Notes: generated from the sequence alone by a model not told the origin. Positions 21,514-32,018 are shown, numbered from the stretch's first letter. The stretch: DNA of 64,000 nt from Rhabdophis nuchalis (GCA_039707465.1 CM077648.1:28771119-28835118); one strand, 5' to 3'. Translations and numbers: made by a program.

Positions 21514-21583
21514 TATGCCAAATGTGTCCCTCTAGTTTTGTAATAATCGTTCTGTGGTTGCAGTTCTATACCCACTTCCTGTG
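21514..21583 (+). repeat. direct repeat flanking the GC-rich mosaic (right copy)
   Basis: Right-hand partner of 19697-19790, in the same orientation. See that entry. Confidence 0.8.
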
Positions 21584-22746
21584 GTATTACATAAAATAAC
21601 GCATGTATCAAAATAATTGATCACAAACGGCAAAAACAAATGAAGTTTAAAGGATCTTCCATCCTGTTTAAAGCATTATCAGTCATCCAATAGGTAGTGA
21701 TCATACAGCAATAAGTATAAATGTTTCATAATTAACTCCTCTGGTTCTACAGTGTTTATAGAAGCGCTATAGCAGGAGGCCAATAGTAAGATATCTGATT
21801 GACAACAAGAAAAACTATTGCCAATCAACATAAATATTAAGGAACTATTTGAATAGCTAAGCATATATAGGCATATTCCCACGTTCATTTTTTGTCAACT
21901 TTTCCAGATAAGCGAAGTCAGGAATTAAACAATGTAGGAATGTCTATGGAGAGATTCTCAATTATCCATGTCATAGTTGTCTTAAAGGTGCTTTTTCCAA
22001 AGGCAACTGGAGTCAGACCTACATTTATAGAAAGCTTCATTTTTAAATATTACATACATTGCCTTAAAATCACAACTTCCATACAAAAAAGGCTTTAACA
22101 TTGCATCGCCCAAGTTTATTAAAAATCAGATTATAGCAATAATTGCCCATCATAACATTTGTTCTCCATTCTAAAACCGAATATTGGTTATATTAGACTA
22201 ATGGGAAAACAATGTTGCAGTCATTTCTTCTTTTGATCTTCCTTTCAGTGCATAGTTGACTTTCTTTGGGGGGGGGGATTATTTTACAGAACATTTTTGA
22301 ACTGCTCCAACAGAACTCTTTGTATTTTCATATGAGCCCTTTCACCCTACCAAGTTGGTATATAAGAAGCTAAGCAGAAACCTGTCTCTTGCATTGTTTT
22401 ATGCTGTTCAATCATTCTTACATTTAATTACGTGAAAAATAAAAAGCCTTTTTTCTGGAAAGAAGGAACATTAAGGTCTGATCTGGGGATCTTAATACAT
22501 ATGTTGGTTACAAATCAATCAAAATTTGTCTATAATCATCTTCTTTTCCACTAATGCTATCATCTCTCCAGTAGTTTGCAGTCTCCCTGCCACCTGCCAC
22601 TTCAATTAAATCCTAAGAGAAAATATTACACGGAAACTCTTCCCATTGGGCTTCTTCAAATCGGGCTGCCAGAAGTGACAGCAAAATGGAGCCCATCCCA
22701 CTAAGTGGAATTGCAACATCTGCCATTGTTTAGCAGTCAAGCTCAA
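21584..22746. other. no gene recognised
   Basis: AT-rich sequence with short chance frames only. No transposon ends recognised. Confidence 0.5.
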
Positions 22747-22758
22747 AACCAGCAATTC

Positions 22759-24055
22759 TCCTCTCTCTACTAAAGGAGGATTTTCTGGATTAATTGATTC
22801 CTTCCCTGGAGTGCCTTCTTTGTCTTAAAAATTGATAGTGGAAAGTGTCTCTCTCTCTGGATATTATAATTTTCTACAACTTCTCTGAACTTTTTTCCCT
22901 GGACTTGCTCCAGCGGCCGCACCCAAAAAACGCCATCTTAGTGGCACTGACTTTAACAGCTCACCATGGCTTCAAAAAAACAACCAGAAAATCCAGGATT
23001 GGAAGAAAGAATGACAGCTATGGAAGCAGTGTTACACTCCTTGGTGTTGGAAATTAAAGAATTGAGAAAAGATCATTGCAGCTCTAAACTTGAACTTTTG
23101 GAGACACAGAAAAAATTGATGCAGAATACACAGAAGACCGAGGAGTTGGAAGTGGGGCTGGCTGGGGCAAAGGGGGAACTTAAAAATATTAATACTGAAA
23201 TTGGAGATTTGTCTGGTCATATGTCTAGGATGGATTTTGAGAGGATGTCATATTTTTTAAGATTTCAGAATATTTCTGAGGAATCTGGTGAATGCCTTCC
23301 TGATCTCATGAGTACAATTTTAGCAGACTATTTACACAAACCTAAAGATGAGATCAGGGGGGACATTGACCTAGTCTACAGAATAAATTCAGCATATGCC
23401 AGGATAAATGAAGTACCCAGAGAGATACATATTAAATTTGTTAGAAGGTCGACTAGGGAGGGAATCTTGAAGGCGCAGAGAGAGGGTCCGTTAATTTATC
23501 AACAAAAGGAAATCGCTATCTTGAAGCAGATCCCAAAAAAGATTAGAGAGGTGAGGAGGAAGTATTCCTTCTTATCTAAAAAAATGTTTAAACACGGGAT
23601 TTGGTTTAAGTGGGCGATGCCAGAAGGGATGTTGGTGTTCTGGGAAGGAGGAAGAGTAAGGATTAAAACAGTGGCTGAGGCAGAAGCCTTTCTTAAAAAA
23701 CATTCCTCTACCCTGGGGGAAGATCCGGGAGGGGCAGAGGGGGCCACGGCCCCGCCCACTGGGGGCCAGGAAGGAGAACAAGATAAATAATTTTTATCTT
23801 TATTAATACAGTATAATTTTTATCTGGATGTTTGTACACGACTGCCAGCATGGAACTTAGAATTTATGATGTATGCATTTATTTTCACCTTGTAGTATTA
23901 TTGAAAAATGTATCACCAATGTCTTATTAAGAAGCCCTGGAGGGGCCAATGATCTCAACGTGAAAGTTCTCAAAATATTTCTGTACTTTCCCTTACCCTA
24001 CCCTACTTGAAAAAAATTGTAAAAACCAATAAAACTTTTGCAATAAAAAAACAAC
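22759..24055 (+). mobile_element. ORF1-only L1-derived (HAL1-like) element, copy 1
   Basis: A complete insertion flanked by a 12-bp duplication, aaccagcaattc, at 22747-22758 and 24056-24067. It contains about 205 bases of 5' UTR (5'-truncated relative to copy 2), one ORF1-type frame, a 3' UTR of about 240 bases with the 'accaataaaac' signal, and a short A-rich tail. There is no ORF2 between ORF1 and the 3' UTR, and copies 2 and 3 have the same junction. HAL1 elements of mammals are built this way; they use an L1's ORF2 protein in trans. Confidence 0.85.
22966..23790 (+). CDS. L1 ORF1-like RNA-binding protein (HAL1-like copy 1)
   Basis: A 274-codon open frame with an L1 ORF1p architecture. 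The N-terminal half (about residues 10-90) is a Leu/Glu/Lys-rich predicted coiled coil for trimerisation. An RRM-like region follows (about 90-180: FLRFQNISEESGECLP, AYARINEVPREIHIKFVRRS). Then comes the C-terminal domain (about 180-250: KYSFLSKKMFKHGIWFKWAMP and MLVFWEGGRVRIK). Such proteins coat retrotransposon RNA and act as nucleic-acid chaperones. The frame stops about 10 residues earlier than copy 2, losing the basic tail. The start ATG follows a UTR shared with copy 2 (cgccatcttagtggcactga). It is a transposon gene, not a host gene, and its activity is unknown. Confidence 0.85.
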   Translation: MASKKQPENPGLEERMTAMEAVLHSLVLEIKELRKDHCSSKLELLETQKKLMQNTQKTEELEVGLAGAKGELKNINTEIGDLSGHMSRMDFERMSYFLRFQNISEESGECLPDLMSTILADYLHKPKDEIRGDIDLVYRINSAYARINEVPREIHIKFVRRSTREGILKAQREGPLIYQQKEIAILKQIPKKIREVRRKYSFLSKKMFKHGIWFKWAMPEGMLVFWEGGRVRIKTVAEAEAFLKKHSSTLGEDPGGAEGATAPPTGGQEGEQDK

Positions 24056-24067
24056 AACCAGCAATTC

Positions 24068-25290
24068 AAATGAATTCAAATGAGTCCTGTGAATGAGCTA
24101 GAAAACTGAAACCTGTTTACAAAAGATTTTTTTAAAAAAATGAAATGAGAGATATTGAAACAATGTATAAATTTAACAATTTCCTTTCTTCATGAATTAT
24201 TATAATTATTATTACTTAAATGGCTACGCACAAATGCACTAACAATGGCACCTAATAAAACAATTCTGTTCCACAAGGTAACTCTCTGCTTCTGTCTTCA
24301 GGAGCTCATTGCCCTGATTAACTGGATTTGGCTTGGTAGCTCATTAACTTCCCTGTGCAGTTTCACATTTCTATCAGGAGGTCATGTTCGCAAAAGAGAG
24401 ATGCCCTCTAGGTAAGCTTGCAAAGCTTATGAAAGGCTTTGAATGTCATCAAAGGGACTTTACATATGATTCTGTCCAATGGAAACACACATTGACCCTA
24501 GTGATATGGTTATTGAGCAGATGTAGTAACTGTTGTTTCTTTAATGATGTAGTTTTGTCCTGGACTTATTCTTAAACTGAGTTTTATGATGCATGCCCCA
24601 TTGTGAGTTTATCATAGGTTTGGCTAAAACACGTTTACTTTGCATCACAAATTACTTGTAAGGGGATACCACAGATCAGCTGAGTTTTGGTATCTATCCA
24701 AATTAGCGAAAAGATAGTGAGGATAACTTTACAGCTTGAAAGTTCTCTTCATATGCATTTGATGCACACAACACATACCTACTTCCAAATATGTCACAGA
24801 ATAATCTCTGCTGTATATTTATTGGAAATAACAAATTTAGGCTAGTTGGCTACGGTTTAAAGAAGGATGGAAAGAGAATTAAACTTGGAAAATAATTAGA
24901 TGGGTCAAAAGATATCTGATAGTCTAAATTCTCAAAATGTCCAGATGTTATTTAAATATGATATTTTTCTTTCTTTTTTGTTTGTCTTTCTCTCATTTCT
25001 TTCCTGAACTGAAAATGAAGAAGCATACTTTACAGAGTATTTTTGTTTTTAGAGAACGAATAGCTACATCTTTAAGGGAATTTGGACACTATCTACGAAA
25101 TTGATGCCCTTGCCTATTCTCCAATTACTTTCCCATTTGATTTCCCTTCAACCTTTCTTTAACAATCGACAAGTGTATGGAAATAGCTGACTCTTAGTAA
25201 TAGAAATTGGAAATATTCTTTATTTGGCTCAATTTATTATTGATTATCTAGAATGTTTACATTAAAACTGGACCTTCTTTGTTATACTAG
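24068..25290. other. no gene recognised
   Basis: AT-rich sequence separating the HAL1-like element from the left LTR. No coding or repeat signature seen. Confidence 0.5.
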
Positions 25291-25526
25291 TGTCATAAGA
25301 AAATTCCAATAGGAAACAAAGGCAACAACACAAGAAAAAATTCTTACTTTAAGACCAGAGGTTTATTGTTTCTAATAATTTGGATCATTAGAAAAGAACA
25401 GATATAAAATATGCAATAGCAATAATATACTGCATTAATATTTTAATGCAGCAGGCCAATGAAATGTAGCAAGTCCTACCAGGACTGCTATAAATCAAAG
25501 AACCCCGAGCCGATCTTGAACCCATC

Positions 25527-25534
25527 CTTTATAC
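25527..25534 (-). promoter_or_regulatory. LTR TATA box, duplicated by MITE insertion
   Basis: The minus-strand sequence is gtataaag. These same 8 bases are the target-site duplication of the MITE, so a second copy stands at 25635-25642. The undisturbed version is at 33187-33194 in the other LTR. Its role as the TATA box is inferred from motif and spacing to AATAAA. Confidence 0.6.
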
Positions 25535-25634
25535 CAGGGGTTCCCAAACTTGGCAACTTGAAGACTTGTGAACTTCAACTCCCAGAATTCTCCAGCCAGC
25601 AGAGAATTCAAGTTGCCAAGTTTGAGAACCCCTG
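25535..25634. mobile_element. 100-bp hAT MITE inserted in the LTR TATA box
   Basis: An almost palindromic element with ends caggggttcccaaacttggc and gccaagtttgagaacccctg. It is flanked by a perfect 8-bp duplication, ctttatac (25527-25534 and 25635-25642). The other LTR carries a single ctttatac at 33187-33194 with matching flanks on both sides, a paralogous empty site that proves the insertion and its exact boundaries. Confidence 0.97.
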
Positions 25635-26220
25635 CTTTATACTGTTCTTCTAACCACATACCTGGTTCACAAGTTCACTTACTGTCACTATCCATGAACA
25701 CCTGTGTACATTACTTTCAATTCCTCTTTTCCAACAGTTTCATTCTTCCTGTTTTAAATGAATCCATACAAGTGCATATTTTGGAAAAAACATATTCCAC
25801 AGTTAGTAACAGTTCAGCAGGATTACAAATATTTCTGGAAATTTTGAAATCATCCTAGCTGAAACAAAATGAAACTTACAAATCAATTTCTGCACATAAG
25901 CCACCTTATATCAATTATGGAAGTAAGTGAAATAAACCAAATTCCTTAATTTGAGATGGAGGACAGTTACTTTGATTAAAAGGCATTTCAGCAAGGCAAA
26001 TACATAAAAGGGGACAGACAGGCTGATCCATTTGAATGGTGGGACGTGCAACTTTAAATACAGCATGGTACTGAAGAGAAGCAATGCAGCGCTGGTCAAG
26101 ATTGCAGGCAAAAGACCTCTCCTAATGCTCGCTCTTTCTGGCAGTTATCACTGGGCTTCCATGAAGCTGGTCTTTTGTTACTCGATGCTGGCATGGCTTT
26201 GGGTGAAGATTGTATGGAGA

Positions 26221-27048
26221 GCAATACAATACAATACAATAGCAGAGTTGGAAGGGACCTTGTAGGTCTTCTAGTCCAACCCCCTGCATGGGCAGGAACC
26301 TTATACCATTTCAGACAAATGGCTGTCTAACATCTTTTTAAAGACTTCCAGGGTTGGGGCATTCACAACTGCTGGAGGCAAGCTGTTCCAGAGGTTAATT
26401 GTTCTTACTGTTAGGAAATTTCTCCTTAGTTCTAAGTTGCTTCTCTCCTTGGTTAGTTTCCACCCATTGCTCCTTGTCCTGCCCCCAGGTGCCTTGGAGA
26501 AAAGTTTGACTCCCTCTTCTTTGTGGCACCCTCTGAGATATCGGAACACTGCTATCATGTCTCCCCTGGTCCTTCTCTTCATCAAACTAGACATACCCAG
26601 CTCCTGCAGCCGTTCTTCATATGTCTTAGTCTCCAGTCCTCTAATCATCTTGGTTGCTCTTCTTTGCACTCTTTCCAGAGTCTCCACGTCTTTTCTACAT
26701 CGTGGCGACCAAAACTGTATGCAGTATTCCAAGTGTGGCCTTACCAAGGCACTATACAGTGGCATTAACACTTCACGCGATCTAGATTCTATCCCTCTGT
26801 TGATGCAGCCTAGAACTGTGTTGGCTTTTTTGGCAGCTGCTGCACATTGCTGGCTCATATTTAAATGGTTGTCCACTAGGATTCCGAGATCCCTCTCACA
26901 GTTGCTACTATTGAGCAAGGTACCACCTATACTGTACTTGTGCATTTGGTTTTTCTTGCCTATATGTAGGACCTTACTTTTTTCACAATTGAATTTCATT
27001 TTATTAGACAGTGCCCAATGTTCAGCAGAGGCAGAGGTTACTAGCACT
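26221..27048 (-). mobile_element. CR1 LINE, 5'-truncated, antisense
   Basis: The 3' end carries the CR1 hallmark 'gttggaagggacctt' and 'tagtccaaccccctgc' (26248-26286), followed outward by an AATAC tail at 26221-26240. The coding part is the C-terminal third of ORF2. It sits inside the ERV next to the integrase remnant, so it is younger than the provirus. Confidence 0.93.
26301..27047 (-). pseudogene. CR1 ORF2 C-terminal fragment
   Basis: A 248-codon open frame without stops: the thumb and C-terminal region downstream of the RT catalytic site. Landmarks are DLGILVDNHLNMSQQC, LVRPHLEYCIQFWSP, LERVQRRATKMIRGLE, YEERLQELGMSSL, KRRTRGDMIAVFRYLRG and the terminal NLWNSLP block, all standard for CR1. 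The RT active site and endonuclease are absent. The intact frame suggests relative youth. Confidence 0.93.
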
Positions 27049-27295
27049 TGCCTCCCTCATAGCAGTCAGGTGACCTGAATTGAGTGGCTTCCTCATCTGG
27101 GGCTGGTACCTTCTTACCATGCAAAGCATGCACCCAGGAGGCCAGATGTTGACACTTCACAGCAGTATTGATGGTCAAGATGATTTGGAATGGACCCTTC
27201 CAACAAGGAGCCAGGCAATTCTTTTGTTGAAACACCTTCACCAGTTGCCAAGGGGTGGCAAAGATGTAGAGTCTATGGGTTTTTTTTAAAAGCAC
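27041..27295 (-). pseudogene. retroviral integrase C-terminal remnant
   Basis: An 84-codon frame holding the integrase C-terminal (GPY/F-type) domain: a WKGPFQ...TAVK block and a SWVHALH block are diagnostic of pol from gamma-like or other simple ERVs. The domain binds DNA during integration. The frame is broken upstream (27300-27560 shows only scattered similarity) and cut downstream by the CR1 insertion. With the LTRs it fixes the provirus orientation as minus. Confidence 0.75.
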
Positions 27296-27299
27296 AGTG

Positions 27300-29348
27300 G
27301 CAACCTTTGAATGACATGTCTTTAAGATTGTGACAAGAGCAGGTTAGGCTTGTATGTCAGCCAGGTTCACCACAGATTAAGGAGAAGCAGGCAATACAGT
27401 TAGAGCAAATTTTTTTAGCCAGAACATGAATTCCAAGAGTAAACTGTTTTTTTGTTAATAGCAGAAGACACTCCCTCATGGCCAACATGGGCAGGCCTGT
27501 ATTGGAGATGAACAAGAGAGCATGGACAAATGGAGCGGCCATCCAGGTGATGCCACATCCCTATGGAATCAACAGTAGTGTCAGAGTTGCACCATGTTCA
27601 GAGACAAGAGCAGAGGCACTGCATGACAGCAACTTGAGAGGTCAGGTGCAGCTCATCCAACAGATCTTTAACATGGTCTGCATTCTTTATTGGAGATCCT
27701 TGATTTATTTTTTCATCCACGTCCCACATTTAACGTATAGCGTATTCTACTATCCTCTGATTAAAATTCATGTAACAGAAGCCTAATAGAACAGGGGACA
27801 CAAATATTATTTGGTTTAGGCACTCCTTAACACTACTTAAAATTATTTTAATCAATTCTGCCCAAATTTCCAAACCAAGGATGTAACATGCTTAATACAT
27901 TCAGTAGAAAGGCAATAGCATGTGTTTTTCAAGGAAAAGAAATGAGAAAAGTTCTATGAAGGACAAGAGAGAAACATATGATGACTATTTAGTCGTTGTG
28001 AAGTGAAAAGCCAAGATAAAGTTATAATTGGGGGAGGGAAGAAATCAGGAAAGAAGTCAAATTAATGATTACATTGCTAAATTGTTTCTCCCTCACCACT
28101 GAACAAGCTTAAAAAATTACAAATTGCATAATGAATTCTATAATCTCAATGGGTAAAAAGACAGCATCGTTTTTTTATGCATGCCCCCCTCTTTTTTAAA
28201 AAAAAACCAGATTCCTTTATTTTACACAGTTTATATTTACCTCTCTGTCTCTGTCTCAATCTCTCTCTGTGTGTCTCTCTCTCTCTCTGCAAAAACTTTG
28301 TCCAAATATCCCCCCCACACTCACAGACACACACACAAGACTTCCTCTCTGAATGACTCACATTCATTGCCAAGTCTATTCGTACAGTTCACAATGGAAT
28401 ATGACAAAAATTGCAGGCTTGCAGCTTGGAAATTAAACTAGAAAGCAGTTAAATTTTTCGTGGCTAAAAATTTTACACTGAAAGATCTCAAAGTTTGGCA
28501 AACATTTGCATGGTGGCTTCTAGAATGTCTTTACCAAATCATAGACATAACCATTTTAGACCAGGAACCCCCCATCACAGAGCAAGAACAGAAAACAAGC
28601 AGAAAGACACAATATACATTAACCATATGAATAGTGAATGTAATTCTAGCCCACAGGGCAAGGGAAAAGGCCTTCCTTATCTATGGAAAAGTGGTCTGGC
28701 TCAAATGCTTGTGCTTACATGGATGAATCTGGATCTCACTGGATACACTGGGTCTCAGTGTATTTCCATTAGTATTCGCTTGCCGATCTAAGGGCAGGTA
28801 TTACACATTTTAAGGTTCCTTTCTTCTTTCCCTCTTTTTTCCTCTCTGTTTGTTGGTTTCCCTCCACTAAGACAGCTTAGGGAACTAGCCGTCTCAGGAA
28901 AATGAAAAGCAATTGAATCCTGCCAACGCAGGCAGTCCTTACGTATGGAAAAGATCAATTCCTTCCCAAAGAAAAATTAAGGAGAAAGACGTGCCACCTT
29001 GGCAAGAGAACCGACTCTTATCGAAAGATAGCAGGCACAGGAAATAAAACCACGCATCCTTCCAGCAAACAAGCTGACCCTTATCTACAGGAAAAAGGCA
29101 GGAAGTAATTGGGATATAGACACTTATAAAAGCAAGCTAAGACACTAATAATAATTTGAGATTATTATAAGCAAAGACAAAAACGTAAAATCAGGGTCAG
29201 ATAAAGAAAAATCATAGTGCCAAAGGAAAAAGTATTCAGAATAAAAAAATAGCAATTCAGACAAAAAAGAATAGAAAACTCAATCCTAGCAGCAAGGTTA
29301 AGCTTCCTCCGATTAAACTAGGCAGTATCATAAAGAAGATTAAATGAC
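27300..29348. other. ERV internal region, degraded
   Basis: Lies between the integrase remnant and the HAL1-like insertion. No continuous gag or pol frame could be read. Contains short CT/CA-rich stretches (28240-28340). Presumably decayed provirus interior, possibly with further insertions I cannot delimit. Confidence 0.4.
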
Positions 29349-29690
29349 AATAAGGAAGTGAAAAATAGGACTTCCGGTTCTGGCTCCAGCGGCGACGGGC
29401 GAGCCTAGGGTTCATCCGCCGCTTTGTTTCTTTTCCTGCCCCCCCCCCCACAGGGGCGAGACGCCCCGTTTTTGGGGGTCTCCCGTAAAGCCGGCTTGCC
29501 TGGGTCGCCCTCCCCCAGCGGCAGCGGGGAAGCGACCCTTGTCTTCGGCTTAGGTGGAGGAGGACATGCTGCGGGGGGTTTCCCCTTCGCCAACGGTGGG
29601 CGGCATCGTTTTGTGAACATGGAGAGAGCTGGCCGTCTGAGTCGGAAGGCTTCCCGGGGCTTCGGCTGCGAGGGGGAAAGTGAGTGATTT

Positions 29691-30332
29691 ATTTATTTAT
29701 TTTTTTAATTGAAGTTTTTATAATATTTTACAATATTTCACCCAGTGCTATACAAGACAAAAGGAAGAGTTGGTTTCAAGTGTCTTCTGTTATCTTTAAG
29801 ATCTCCAAAATCCACGTTCTCTAGGTACAGGCATCAAGGCATCCAAAGTTCCAAGTGCATAGTCCACAAATGGCTTCCAAGTCTTCCAAAAGATATCTTT
29901 TTTATAAACCCCCTCTCTGAATTTAATATCACACGTCATTTTATCATTTAAGGCTAATTTCCACATTTCACAGAACCATTCTTCTATTTTAATATTTACC
30001 TCTATTTTCCAATATCTTGCTATTACAATCCTACCCATTATAATCATAATTCTAATCAATTCTTTCTCATGTTTTGTTAACTCAGGTTCATTAATTATCA
30101 ATAACAATATATTTTCTGATCTCAATATTATTATTCTTTTCATCATTTCACCCATCATTTTTTCTAATTGCTGCCAAAACTTTTTAATTTTCACACATTT
30201 ATACCACATATGTTCATAAGTTCCCACTTCCATATTACATCTCCAACATTTATCGCTCATTTTTTTAATCTATCAATGATAGTCTTAATGGGGTCCAATA
30301 CCATTTCCAAACAACCTTAAAATTATGCTCTT
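29691..30332 (-). mobile_element. L1 3' fragment nested in HAL1-like copy 2
   Basis: An antisense, 5'-truncated L1 with its A-rich tail (as ATTT repeats) at 29691-29710, flanked by a 15-bp duplication, gaaagtgagtgattt (29676-29690 and 30333-30347). It therefore inserted after the HAL1-like element. Confidence 0.92.
29796..30260 (-). pseudogene. L1 ORF2 C-terminal fragment
   Basis: A 154-codon open frame with the L1 C-terminal knuckle CWRCNMEVGTYEHMWYKC at its start, then the helical tail ending near FWKTWKPFVDYAL. It is the same domain as 1101-1811 and 42914-43327 but a different L1 subfamily. No catalytic domain. Confidence 0.9.
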
Positions 30333-30886
30333 GAAAGTGAGTGATTTTAAACATTTTTTTTTGCTGTCAGCCTGGGCTGAAAGAACTTGGAGGGGGGTGT
30401 CTGCTTGTTAAACCCCCCCTCGGACTAAAGCGGCACTTGAAAATGGCTCCTCGTTGCGAGGAAGCGGATATCTTTAATCCGGACTGTTTGAAACAAGGGA
30501 AAGTGATCTGCGGTTTGCCTTGAAACAAAGTATCTAGGTCTGGCTGATTTGAAACAATTTTTTTTTACCACTCTCTCCTTCTGGCTCTGAGTCTGGGCGG
30601 TGGAAGATGGCTTCTCTTTGTCCCTGAATGATTATTTTACTTATGGAAAATTTCCAGCATCGCTTTGTGATTTGGACTTCCTCTTGTTATTAAAGAAGAA
30701 TTTTTTTGGATTATGTGATTTCTTTTCTGGAGTGCCTTCGTTATTATAATTATTGATCTGGAAAACTGTCTCTCTTTTGGTTCCTGAACTTTTCACAATC
30801 CTGATTTGAACTTCCAGCTCCTGATTTGCCTCAACGGCCCCACCCAAAAAACGCCATTTTAGTGGCATTGACTTTAACAGCTAATT

Positions 30887-31735
30887 ATGGCACAAAAATC
30901 AGAACTGGCAGGCTTAGAACTAAGGATGGCTTCTCTTGAATCAGTTATACAAACTTTGGTGCAAGAAATCAAGGCCCAGAGAGAAGAAAACATCAACTTT
31001 AAAAAGGAGCTACTGGACACACGGAAACAAGTGCTGGAGAACACACAGAAGAATGAAGAGTTGGAAGGGGGGCTGGCTGGGGCTAAGGGAGAGATTAAAA
31101 ATGTTACTAATGAGGTTGTACAAATAAATGGGCATGTGTCTAGGATTGATATGGAAAGGATGACATATTTTTTGAGATTTCAGAACGTTTCTGAGGAATC
31201 TGGTGAATGTCTCCCTGAACTCATGAGCACAATTATAGCAGATTATTTACATAAACCTAAGGATGAGATCAGAGGGGACATTGACCTAGCCTACAGAATA
31301 AACTCTGCATATGCCAGGATAAATGAAGTACCCAGAGAGATACATTTTAAATTTGTTAGAAGGTCAACCAGAGAGGAAATCTTGAAGGTGCAAAGAGGAG
31401 GACTGTTAATTTACCAACAAAAGGAGGTTGCCATCTTGAAGCAGATCCCAAGAAAGATTAAAGAAGTGAGAAGGAAATTTTCCTTCTTGTCTAAAAAATT
31501 GTTTGATCACGGGATCTGGTTCAAGTGGGTGATGTCCGAAGGGATGCTGGTGTTCTGGGAAGGAGGAAGAGTGAGGATTAAAACAGTTGCTGAGGCGGAA
31601 GCCTTTCTTACAAAACATTCCTCTGTCCTGGGGGAAGATCCAGGGGGGGCAGGGGGGGTCACGGCCCCGCCTGCTGGGGGCCTGGAAGGAGGGATAGAAG
31701 ACACAATTGCCAAGAGACTTAGATCTAAAAAATAA
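30887..31735 (+). CDS. L1 ORF1-like RNA-binding protein (HAL1-like copy 2)
   Basis: An intact 282-codon frame with the same architecture as copy 1: N-terminal coiled coil (about residues 5-95), RRM-like region (about 95-185, with YFLRFQNVSEESGECLP and the PREIHFKFVRRSTRE strand), and C-terminal domain (about 185-260). It ends in a basic IAKRLRSKK tail also present in copy 3, which could serve RNA binding or nuclear targeting. An acidic/Pro/Gly linker precedes the tail. The start ATG follows the shared UTR block ending ctttaacagcta. Most codon differences from copy 1 are conservative, consistent with past selection on the protein. Confidence 0.87.
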   Translation: MAQKSELAGLELRMASLESVIQTLVQEIKAQREENINFKKELLDTRKQVLENTQKNEELEGGLAGAKGEIKNVTNEVVQINGHVSRIDMERMTYFLRFQNVSEESGECLPELMSTIIADYLHKPKDEIRGDIDLAYRINSAYARINEVPREIHFKFVRRSTREEILKVQRGGLLIYQQKEVAILKQIPRKIKEVRRKFSFLSKKLFDHGIWFKWVMSEGMLVFWEGGRVRIKTVAEAEAFLTKHSSVLGEDPGGAGGVTAPPAGGLEGGIEDTIAKRLRSKK

Positions 31736-32018
31736 CTTTGCTTTGATTTTTTGAGTAATATTGTATAACGTGTATCTGGATTTTTGCAAATGACTGACAG
31801 CATAGAATTGAGAACTTAGAAATATGTACTTGTTTTCACTTTGTAGTATTATGAAAAATGTTTTTTGTTAATGATTTATTATGAAGCTCCGGAAGGGCCG
31901 ACGACTTCGACGCGAAAGCTCTCAAAATTTCTTTGTATCTCTTACCCTACCCTAATGAAAAACTGTAAAACCAATAAAACTTTTTCAATATAAAAAAAAA
32001 ATAAGGAAGTGAAAAATA

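Larger units (their letters stand above)
25291..25866 (-). repeat. LTR (3' LTR of the antisense ERV), with MITE inside
   Basis: Matches 32950-33419 over its full length apart from the 100-bp MITE. The two differ by roughly 25 substitutions over about 460 aligned bases (counted by eye), implying an old provirus. On the minus strand it has a TATA box, gtataaag (25527-25534, duplicated at 25635-25642), and an AATAAA signal (25362-25367) about 165 bases downstream, in the order expected for a U3-R-U5. The outer end reads ...CA at 25291. Confidence 0.8.
29368..31999 (+). mobile_element. ORF1-only L1-derived (HAL1-like) element, copy 2, apparently full length
   Basis: Flanked by a 19-bp duplication, aataaggaagtgaaaaata, at 29349-29367 and 32000-32018. 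It begins ggacttccggttctggctcc with a CpG-rich 5' UTR, which suggests an internal promoter. It contains a nested L1 fragment (29691-30332), one ORF1 frame (30887-31735) and a 3' UTR homologous to copy 1, with 'accaataaaac' and a poly(A). Without the nested piece it is about 2.0 kb. There is no ORF2. Confidence 0.88.
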
